The position numbers and the translations under genes are program-made. The notes beneath the pieces are model-generated. The model saw nothing but the letters and a program-made list of their open reading frames with translations. It was not told the DNA's origin and did no database searches. Shown piece by piece: positions 57,548 through 64,000 of a stretch of 64,000 nucleotides of DNA (position 1 is its first letter; each line of letters opens with the position of its first letter). Origin of the DNA: Thermohalobaculum xanthum (lineage in GTDB: Bacteria > Pseudomonadota > Alphaproteobacteria > Rhodobacterales > Rhodobacteraceae); contig NZ_JAEHHL010000004.1 in NCBI RefSeq assembly GCF_016623495.1, positions 124,001 to 188,000 on the forward strand, written 5' to 3'.

Positions 57548-59809
57548 ATGCCCACCGGTGACAAGGGCGGATCGCGGGTCTTGCTGCGCACGCTCAGGGC
57601 GGCCATGGCCAGCCCTGGCGACGGTCAGCAGCGTCTCGACAAGGTGGTGCATCTTGTCGCGTCGAACATGGTGGCCGAGGTCTGCTCGATCTATCTCAAG
57701 CGTGACGAGCGCACCCTCGAACTCTGCGCCACCGAAGGGTTGCGCAAGGACGCGGTGCACCGCGTGCGGCTGCGGGTCGGCCAGGGTCTGGTCGGTCGCA
57801 TCGCCGACAGCGCCCAGCCGCTCGCCACCGAGGACGCTCAGAACACCCGCGGCTTCCGCTACCTCCCCGAAACGGGCGAGGAGATCTACCAGTCCTTCGT
57901 CGGCGTTCCGATCCAGCGACTGGGCGAGGTGATGGGCGTTCTCGTCGTGCAGAACCGCACGGCCCGCCAATACACCGATGACGAGATCGAGGCGCTCGAG
58001 GTCGTCGCCATGGTGATCGCCGAGATGGCGGAAGCCGGCGCCTTCCTCGGCTCGGACGGCATGGTCACGGGGCCCGGCCGGCGCGTCGGGCCCATCCTCG
58101 TGCCGGGGACGTCCGCGTCGGAAGGCATCGCCGAGGGGATCGTTCACCTGCACGAGCCCAGGCTCGTGGTCTTCGACCCGATCGCCGAGAACATCGAGAC
58201 CGAGCGCCGCCGCCTCGCCGATGCGGTGGCGGCAATGCGCGGCGATATCGACCGGCTGATCGAGGGTGGAGGCCTCGGTGCTGCGGCGCCGCACCGCGAC
58301 ATCTTCGAGGCCTACCGCATGTTCGCCTATGACAAGGGGTGGATGAAACGGCTCGAGGAAGCGGTCGAATCGGGTCTTTCGGCCGAGGTTGCCGTCGAGA
58401 AGGTGCAGTCCGCCGTTCGCGCCCGGATGGAGCGGGCGACCGACCCCTACCTGCGCGAGCGTCTCCACGATCTCGACGATCTTGCGAACCGGCTGCTTCG
58501 GTATCTCGTCAGCAACGGCGCCGATGCGACCGAAGGCTTGCCGGAGAACGCGGTGCTGGTCGCCCGCTCGATCGGTCCGGCCGAGCTGATGGACCACGCG
58601 GGGCGCGTGCGCGCCGTGGTGCTCGAGGAAGGGTCGCTCTCTTCCCATGCGGCGATCGTGGCGCGCGCGCTCAACATCCCCATGGTCGTGCAGGCCGAGC
58701 GCGTCATCCGCGACGCCAACCCCGGCGACCCGATCGTGGTCGACGGCGACGGCGGCCGGGTGCACCTGCGCCCCGAGCCCAGCGTCATCACCGCGTTCCG
58801 CGAGAAGATCGATCTCGAGCGCGAGGCGCGCGCGCATTACCGGGCCGAGGCCGGACAGCCCGCGACCAGCCGCGACGGTGTCACCGTCCGGTTGCGGATG
58901 AATGCGGGGATCCTCGCCGACCTGCCCTCGCTCAAGCAGTCGGGGGCCGAGGGCGTCGGGCTCTTCCGCACCGAGCTGCAGTTCATGATCCGTGGCCGGA
59001 TGCCGGGCCGCGAGGTGCAGGCGGCGCTCTACTCGCGCGTGCTGAGCGCCGCGGGCGAGCGCGAGGTGGTGTTCCGCACGCTCGATATAGGCTCGGACAA
59101 GGTGCTGCCCTTCATGCGGCGCGAGGAAGAGCCCAACCCGGCGCTCGGCTGGCGGGCAATCCGCGTGGCGCTCGACCGGCCGCTGCTCTTCCGCATGCAG
59201 ATCCAGTCTCTGATCCGCGGCAGCGAGGGGCGGCCGCTCAGCGTCATGTTCCCCATGATCACCGAGGCGGACGAGTATTTTGCCGCGCGCGAGCTCTTCC
59301 TGGCCGAGGTCGAGCGGCTCGTGCGCCTGGGGCATCCGCGCCCGAGGCGCCTCAGGCTGGGCCTGATGCTCGAGACGCCCTCGCTGGTCTTCGCTCCGGA
59401 CCGGCTGTTCGAGACGGCCGACTTCGTCTCGGTCGGCGGTAACGACCTCATGCAGTTCTTTTATGCCGCCGATCGCGAGAACGAGCGCGTGCGCGGCCGC
59501 TACGACGTGCTCAATTTCTCCTTCCTCGACCTTCTCGGGCAGGTCGTGGCACGCTGCGCCAGGGCCGGCACACCGCTCTCGTTCTGTGGCGAGGCGGCCG
59601 GGCGTCCGCTCGAGGCGCTCGCGCTCGTCGCGACCGGCTTCCGCGAGCTTTCGATGCGTCCCGCCTCGATCGGACCGGTGCGCCGCATCCTGCGCGCGGC
59701 CTCGATCGACGAGACCGCCGCCCGCATGTCTGAAGCGCGGCAGGGCGGGGCGGCATCGGCGCGAGCCGCGCTGGCCGACTGGGCTCGCGGCGTCGACCTG
59801 CCGGTGTGA
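57548..59809 (+). CDS. ptsP: PEP-protein phosphotransferase of the nitrogen PTS (enzyme I-Ntr)
   Basis: A 753-residue cytoplasmic regulatory enzyme that takes phosphate from phosphoenolpyruvate and passes it to NPr (PtsO). An N-terminal GAF domain (about residues 25-165) senses glutamine/2-oxoglutarate in homologues. The phosphoacceptor is His367 in EEGSLSSHAAIVARALN. The PEP-binding barrel includes EGVGLFRTELQFMIRGR, FRTLDIGSDKVLPF and the active-site cysteine in LSFCGEAAGRPLEALAL. The ATG follows GGAAGGGG by about 5 bases. It is 77 bases after lysC. It controls nitrogen, carbon and potassium balance rather than sugar uptake. Confidence 0.95.
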   Translation: MPTGDKGGSRVLLRTLRAAMASPGDGQQRLDKVVHLVASNMVAEVCSIYLKRDERTLELCATEGLRKDAVHRVRLRVGQGLVGRIADSAQPLATEDAQNTRGFRYLPETGEEIYQSFVGVPIQRLGEVMGVLVVQNRTARQYTDDEIEALEVVAMVIAEMAEAGAFLGSDGMVTGPGRRVGPILVPGTSASEGIAEGIVHLHEPRLVVFDPIAENIETERRRLADAVAAMRGDIDRLIEGGGLGAAAPHRDIFEAYRMFAYDKGWMKRLEEAVESGLSAEVAVEKVQSAVRARMERATDPYLRERLHDLDDLANRLLRYLVSNGADATEGLPENAVLVARSIGPAELMDHAGRVRAVVLEEGSLSSHAAIVARALNIPMVVQAERVIRDANPGDPIVVDGDGGRVHLRPEPSVITAFREKIDLEREARAHYRAEAGQPATSRDGVTVRLRMNAGILADLPSLKQSGAEGVGLFRTELQFMIRGRMPGREVQAALYSRVLSAAGEREVVFRTLDIGSDKVLPFMRREEEPNPALGWRAIRVALDRPLLFRMQIQSLIRGSEGRPLSVMFPMITEADEYFAARELFLAEVERLVRLGHPRPRRLRLGLMLETPSLVFAPDRLFETADFVSVGGNDLMQFFYAADRENERVRGRYDVLNFSFLDLLGQVVARCARAGTPLSFCGEAAGRPLEALALVATGFRELSMRPASIGPVRRILRAASIDETAARMSEARQGGAASARAALADWARGVDLPV

Positions 59810-59898
59810 AGGCCCGGGCATCGGGCGGCGGATCCGGCGCAGGGCGATCGGTCGCAGGCGCGTGAAATCGCTGGCATCGACTCGCCCTCTGGGGTATG

Positions 59899-59924
59899 CG
59901 GTAAGAAAAGCAGACCAATTACCG
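59899..59924. promoter_or_regulatory. Inverted repeat upstream of glcD
   Basis: CGGTAA (59899-59904) and TTACCG (59919-59924) are perfect 6-base arms with a 14-base spacer, ending 13 bases before the glcD ATG. It may be an operator for a GlcC-like or other regulator. The short arms make chance occurrence possible. Confidence 0.35.
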
Positions 59925-59937
59925 AAGGCGCCGAGCC

Positions 59938-61380
59938 ATGGAGATGCCCCAGCCAGACGCCCGCGCACTTGCCGCGAAAGACGATCTGGTCCGCCGACTG
60001 ACCGAGGCGCTGGGGCCGGACGGCGTCATCTCCGCGCCCGAGGAGCTGATTGCCTACGAGTGCGACGCACTGACGGCGTACCGCTGCCCGCCGATGGCCG
60101 TCGCGCTGCCCCGGACGACCGAGGAAGTGGCCGAGACGGTCCGCATCTGCGCGAGCTTCGGTGTCCCCATCGTTCCTCGCGGGGCCGGAACCTCGCTCGC
60201 CGGCGGATCGCTGCCGACGGCCGACAGCGTGATCCTGGGCGTCGCGCGCATGAACCAGGCGCTCGACGTCGACTATCCCAACCGTGTCATCCGCGTCCAG
60301 GCGGGCATGACCAACCTCGCCGTGACCGGGGCGGTGCAGGGCGAGGGATTCTTCTACGCGCCCGATCCCTCCAGCCAGCTTGCCTGCGCGATCGCGGGCA
60401 ACATCGCGATGAATTCGGGCGGCGCGCATTGTCTCAAATACGGCGTCACCACGAACAACCTGATGGGCGTGAAGATGGTCACTGCCGAGGGCGAGATCGT
60501 CGAGGTCGGCGGAGCGCATCTCGACCCGGCCGGCTACGATCTCCTCGGGCTGATTTGCGGCTCCGAGGGCCAGCTCGGCATCGTGACCGAGGCGACGCTG
60601 CGCATCCTCGCCAGCCCCGAGGGCGCGCGCCCGGTCCTGATGGGCTTCTCGAGCTCCGAGATCGCGGGCGCGTGTGTTGCCGACATCATCAAGTCGGGCG
60701 TGATCCCGGTCGCGATCGAGTTCATGGATCGCCCCTGCATCCACGCGACCGAGGCCCACGCGAAGGCCGGCTACCCGCTCGATGTCGAGGCACTGCTGAT
60801 CGTCGAGGTCGAGGGGTCCGATGCCGAGATCGAGACCCAGCTTGCCACCATCAAGGCAGTGGCCGAGCGGCATTCGCCGATGGTCATGCGCGAGTCGACC
60901 TCCGAGGCCGAGTCGAAGGCGATCTGGCTGGGCCGCAAGGCGGCATTCGGGGCGATGGGGCAGCTTGGGGACTACATCTGCCTCGACGGCACGGTTCCCG
61001 TCGCCACGCTGCCCGAGGTCCTGCGCCGCACGGCCGAACTGGCCGAGCAGTACGGGCTCGAGGTCGCGAACGTCTTCCATGCGGGTGACGGCAACCTGCA
61101 TCCGCTGATCATCTTTAACGCCAACGCGCCGGGCGAGCTCGAGAAGGCCGAGGCCCTTGGCGCCGATTTGCTGCGGCTCTGCGTGGATGTCGGCGGCTGC
61201 CTGACCGGCGAGCACGGCGTCGGCGTCGAGAAGCGCGACCTGATGCTGCATCAATACCGAGCGCCCGATCTCGAGCAGCAGATGGCCGTCAAGGATGTCT
61301 TCGACCCGGGCTGGATGCTCAATCCGGCCAAGGTCTTCCCGCTGTCGATGTCGGAAGGCCGGCGCCACGCCGAACACTGA
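59938..61380 (+). CDS. glcD: Glycolate oxidase subunit GlcD (FAD-linked)
   Basis: A 480-residue FAD subunit of glycolate oxidase, converting glycolate to glyoxylate. The FAD-binding PCMH domain includes VPIVPRGAGTSLAGGSLPTA and YAPDPSSQLACAIAGNIAMN, followed by SGGAHCLKYGVTTNN. The C-terminal FAD oxidase domain has VFHAGDGNLHPLIIFN and GGCLTGEHGVGVEKRDLM with the conserved His. It is the first gene of glcDEF, 128 bases after ptsP. A D-lactate or 2-hydroxyglutarate dehydrogenase role is less likely because glcE and glcF follow. Confidence 0.93.
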   Translation: MEMPQPDARALAAKDDLVRRLTEALGPDGVISAPEELIAYECDALTAYRCPPMAVALPRTTEEVAETVRICASFGVPIVPRGAGTSLAGGSLPTADSVILGVARMNQALDVDYPNRVIRVQAGMTNLAVTGAVQGEGFFYAPDPSSQLACAIAGNIAMNSGGAHCLKYGVTTNNLMGVKMVTAEGEIVEVGGAHLDPAGYDLLGLICGSEGQLGIVTEATLRILASPEGARPVLMGFSSSEIAGACVADIIKSGVIPVAIEFMDRPCIHATEAHAKAGYPLDVEALLIVEVEGSDAEIETQLATIKAVAERHSPMVMRESTSEAESKAIWLGRKAAFGAMGQLGDYICLDGTVPVATLPEVLRRTAELAEQYGLEVANVFHAGDGNLHPLIIFNANAPGELEKAEALGADLLRLCVDVGGCLTGEHGVGVEKRDLMLHQYRAPDLEQQMAVKDVFDPGWMLNPAKVFPLSMSEGRRHAEH

Positions 61381-61449
61381 ACGCCGCGGACGGACGCGAC
61401 AATCCGCATCCGGCGGACGCGTCGCGGCCTGCGCCCAGGGGAGTTCCAA

Positions 61450-62625
61450 ATGACCACGCTGACGCCCGCCTCGGAGGCCGAACTGAGCGAGGCCGTCGCC
61501 GCCGCCGCCGCCGTGGGCCAGCCGCTCGAGATCGCGGGCGGCGGGACGCGGCGCGGCCTCGGCCGCCCGGTGCAGGCCGAGGGCACGCTCTCGACCTCGG
61601 GGATCCGCGGCATCCGGCTCTACGAGCCCGGCGCGCTGACGCTGGTCGTGGCCGCGGGCACGCCGCTTGCCGAGATCGAGGCCGCGCTCGACGCCGAGGG
61701 TCAGCGACTGCCCTTCGAGCCGATGGACCATCGCGCGCTGCTGGGCGGCACGGGCGAGCCGACGATCGGTGGCGCCGTCGCCTGCGGCGCGTCGGGTCCG
61801 CGGCGGATCCAGGCCGGTGCCTGCCGCGACGCCATGATCGGCGTGCGGTTCGTCAATGGCCGCGGCGAGGCTCTCTCGAACGGCGGGCGGGTGATGAAGA
61901 ACGTCACCGGCTACGATCTCGTGAAACTGATGGCGGGCAGCTACGGCACGCTGGGCGTGCTGACCGAGGTGGGGTTCAAGGTGCTGCCGCGGCCCGAGCG
62001 CGCTCTGACGCTGGTGCTCGAGGGACTGGCCGAGGATCGCGCGGTCGCGGCCCTCTCGGCCGCGGTAACGGCGCCCTTCGATGTCAATGGCGCGGCGCAT
62101 CTTCCGGCCCGCGCCGATGCGCCGGCCCGGACCCTGGTGCGGGTCGAGGGGCTGGAGGCACAGGCCGAGTACCGTGCCGCCTCGCTGGCCCGGCTTCTCG
62201 CGCCCTTCGGCGAAGCGTCCCGCGTCGACGGCGACGCGCACGAGGCGCTGTGGCGCCATGTCCGTGACGCCGAGCGTTTCGCCGGGCGAGAGGGCGCGGT
62301 GTGGCGCCTGTCGATGCGCCCCTCGGACACGCCCGGCGCCGTCGGCCGCATCCGCGAGGCGACCGGCGCGGACGCGTTCTACGACTGGGCCGGCGGGCTG
62401 GTCTGGCTGTGCCTGCCCGAAACCGGGGATGCCGGGGCCGCGGTGATCCGCGCCGAGACCGCGCGCCTCGGTGGCCATGCCACGCTGGTCCGGGCGGCCG
62501 CGGCGACGCGCGCGGCGGTCGAAGTGTTCGAGCCCGAGCCTGCCCCGCTGGCCCGCATCTCGGCGGGGCTGCGCGCGAGCTTCGATCCTTCGGGCATCCT
62601 CAATCCCGGCCGCATGAGGGCCTGA
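61450..62625 (+). CDS. glcE: Glycolate oxidase subunit GlcE (FAD-binding)
   Basis: A 391-residue FAD-binding subunit of glycolate oxidase. The FAD domain has LEIAGGGTRRGLGRPVQAEG, LLGGTGEPTIGGAVACGASG, GPRRIQAGACRDAMIGVRFV and VMKNVTGYDLVKLMAGSYGT, all characteristic of GlcE. The C-terminus ends with DPSGILNPGRM. GGGGAG lies 6-8 bases before the ATG, and the gene is 69 bases after glcD. It lacks the second FAD oxidase half of GlcD, as in the family, and is required for assembly of the active complex. Confidence 0.93.
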   Translation: MTTLTPASEAELSEAVAAAAAVGQPLEIAGGGTRRGLGRPVQAEGTLSTSGIRGIRLYEPGALTLVVAAGTPLAEIEAALDAEGQRLPFEPMDHRALLGGTGEPTIGGAVACGASGPRRIQAGACRDAMIGVRFVNGRGEALSNGGRVMKNVTGYDLVKLMAGSYGTLGVLTEVGFKVLPRPERALTLVLEGLAEDRAVAALSAAVTAPFDVNGAAHLPARADAPARTLVRVEGLEAQAEYRAASLARLLAPFGEASRVDGDAHEALWRHVRDAERFAGREGAVWRLSMRPSDTPGAVGRIREATGADAFYDWAGGLVWLCLPETGDAGAAVIRAETARLGGHATLVRAAAATRAAVEVFEPEPAPLARISAGLRASFDPSGILNPGRMRA

Positions 62626-62630
62626 CGACC

Positions 62631-63944
62631 ATGCAGACCAACTTCTCCGACGCTCAGCTCGACGTGCCCGAGATCGCCCGGGCCAACGCGATCATCCGCA
62701 AGTGCGTCCATTGCGGCTTCTGCACCGCGACCTGCCCCAGCTACCAGGTGCTCGGCGACGAGCTCGACAGCCCGCGCGGGCGCATCTACCAGATCAAGGA
62801 GATGCTGGAGAACGGGCGGCCCGCCGATGCCAAGATCGTCAAGCATATCGACCGCTGCCTGAGCTGCCTTGCCTGCACCACGACATGCCCCTCGGGCGTC
62901 GACTACATGCATCTCGTCGATCATGCGCGCGAGCATATCGAGCGGACCTACACCCGGCCCTGGCACGATCGCGCGCTGAGATGGGTGCTGCAGCTGATCC
63001 TGCCCTATCCGGGCCGCTTCCGGCTGGCGCTGGCGGCGGCCAAGCTGGGCTTGCCGTTCCGGCGGCTGATCCCGGGCAAGCTGGGCGCGATGCTGGACAT
63101 CGTGCCGCCGCGGATCGAGCCGCCGGCGGCGCATGACGACCCGCAGGTGCACCCGGCCGACGGGCCGCGCGCGGGTCGGGTCGCGCTGATGACCGGCTGC
63201 GCCCAGAAGGCACTCAACGCCGATATCAACGCGGCGACGATCCGCCTGCTGACCCGGCACGGCTATGACGTCGTGATCGCCGACGGCGCGGGCTGCTGCG
63301 GGGCGCTCACCCATCACATGGGCAAGACCGATGCGAGCCACCGTTTCGCCGGCGCCAATATCCGGGCCTGGATGCGCGAGGTCGATGGCGAGGGGTTGGA
63401 TGCCGTGATCATCAACGCCTCGGGCTGCGGCACGACGGTCAAGGATTACGGCTGGATGTTCCAGGACGACCCGGCGATGGCGGGGGCCGCGAAGACCATC
63501 TCGGGACTCACGCGGGACATCACCGAGTTCATGGCGGACAAGGGCCTGGCCGAACCGGTGCACGCCGCGCAGCTGCGGGTCGCCTATCACGCCGCCTGCT
63601 CGCTGCAGCACGGTCAGAAGGTGACCGAGGCGCCGAAGAAGCTTTTGCGCGCGGCCGGCTTCAAGGTCGTCGAGCCGCGCGACGCCCATCTGTGCTGCGG
63701 CTCGGCCGGGACCTACAACCTGCTCCAGCCCGCGATCGCGGGCGAGCTGAAGCGGCGCAAGGTGGCGACGCTGGAGGCGACGGGGCCGCAGGTGATTGCG
63801 GCGGGGAACATCGGCTGCATGATGCAGATCGGGTCGGGGACCGGCATCCCGGTCGTCCATACCGCCGAGCTTCTGGACTGGGCCACGGGGGGGCCGGTGC
63901 CGCGCGCGCTGGAGGGGCTGCCCGAGCCCCTGGCCGCCGAATGA
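62631..63944 (+). CDS. glcF: Glycolate oxidase iron-sulfur subunit GlcF
   Basis: A 437-residue iron-sulfur subunit that passes electrons from GlcD/GlcE to the membrane quinone pool. Two [4Fe-4S] motifs are CVHCGFCTATCP (about residues 24-35) and CLSCLACTTTCP (about 75-86). Two CCG heterodisulfide-type domains follow, with GAGCCGALTHHMG and HLCCGSAGTYNLLQP. The ATG at 62631 is 5 bases after the glcE stop TGA (62623-62625). It ends 18 bases before a symmetric hairpin near the right edge of the window. Confidence 0.94.
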   Translation: MQTNFSDAQLDVPEIARANAIIRKCVHCGFCTATCPSYQVLGDELDSPRGRIYQIKEMLENGRPADAKIVKHIDRCLSCLACTTTCPSGVDYMHLVDHAREHIERTYTRPWHDRALRWVLQLILPYPGRFRLALAAAKLGLPFRRLIPGKLGAMLDIVPPRIEPPAAHDDPQVHPADGPRAGRVALMTGCAQKALNADINAATIRLLTRHGYDVVIADGAGCCGALTHHMGKTDASHRFAGANIRAWMREVDGEGLDAVIINASGCGTTVKDYGWMFQDDPAMAGAAKTISGLTRDITEFMADKGLAEPVHAAQLRVAYHAACSLQHGQKVTEAPKKLLRAAGFKVVEPRDAHLCCGSAGTYNLLQPAIAGELKRRKVATLEATGPQVIAAGNIGCMMQIGSGTGIPVVHTAELLDWATGGPVPRALEGLPEPLAAE

Positions 63945-63962
63945 GCCGGCGCGGCGGCGCGG

Positions 63963-63988
63963 CATGGCTTTCACACGTGAAAGCCATG
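63963..63988. terminator. Inverted repeat after glcF
   Basis: Perfect 12-base arms CATGGCTTTCAC (63963-63974) and GTGAAAGCCATG (63977-63988) are separated by 2 bases, 18 bases after the glcF stop. No T-run is visible in the few bases left. The core is nearly the same as in the palindrome at 25263-25292, so it belongs to a recurring terminator-like element. Confidence 0.6.
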
Positions 63989-64000
63989 TCATGTGTCTGG

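Noticed and set aside
57239-62478. Long minus-strand frames opposite ptsP and glcDE
   Set aside because: Antisense of genes with catalytic motifs in place; no ribosome-binding sites or recognisable domains.
1-64000. tRNA, rRNA, CRISPR array, insertion sequence or prophage
   Set aside because: I saw no cloverleaf-like sequence, regularly spaced repeats, transposase motifs with terminal repeats, or phage structural genes.

Overview
The window is about 64 kb of high-GC chromosomal DNA with dense, short-spaced operons. It looks alphaproteobacterial and most likely belongs to a halotolerant or marine member of Rhodobacterales (Paracoccaceae/Roseobacteraceae type). The markers for this are a GcrA cell-cycle regulator, the order phoR-pstSCAB-phoU-phoB, a DUF1178 gene followed by lysC and a GAF-containing ptsP, a DUF1127 protein, polyamine-type ABC transporters with amine catabolic genes, and a complete glucosylglycerol (compatible solute) module. 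I see no rRNA, tRNA, CRISPR array, insertion sequence or prophage.

Layout. 1-2.7 kb: permeases and ATPase of a polyamine-type ABC importer (the first gene runs off the left edge). 2.9-8.4 kb: small accessory genes (a three-helix membrane protein of unusual composition, a HAD hydrolase, a small membrane protein, two LysR regulators, a DUF1127 protein, two small membrane proteins). 8.5-20.4 kb: an amine and one-carbon cluster containing a Rieske oxygenase with a PotD-type binding protein, a glutamine-synthetase-like ligase, a GFA protein, a class III aminotransferase, a GcvT-like protein, two phytoene-desaturase-like flavoproteins, a BetI-like TetR regulator and an N-methyltransferase-like enzyme. 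20.5-24.3 kb: HtrA protease with an OmpR-type two-component pair. 24.3-27.7 kb: a DNA-binding protein fused to a solute-binding-like domain, facing a tungstate transporter operon (tupBCA). 27.8-31.4 kb: oligopeptide ABC transporter without a binding protein, then pcaC. 32-39 kb: glucosylglycerol hydrolase divergent from gpsA-ggpP-ggpS, separated by a 1-kb control region that is AT-rich in its middle. 39.1-41.9 kb: hutI-hutH. 42-44.5 kb: three surface or sugar-type genes. 44.7-47.6 kb: ackA, an orphan ABC-2 permease and gcrA. 47.7-55.5 kb: the complete Pst/Pho phosphate system with a Pho box. 55.6-64 kb: DUF1178, lysC, ptsP and glycolate oxidase glcDEF.

How the genes work together. The 32-39 kb module should make glucosylglycerol from ADP-glucose and glycerol-3-phosphate: GpsA supplies the acceptor, GgpS condenses, GgpP dephosphorylates. 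The divergent GghA should hydrolyse it when salt stress falls. The 8.5-20.4 kb cluster combines uptake, oxidative N-dealkylation, glutamylation/transamination and C1-transfer genes, so I infer catabolism of a methylated amine or polyamine; the actual substrate cannot be read from the sequence. The Pst/Pho genes form one phosphate-starvation unit. All functions are read from motifs and gene order; no database search was possible.
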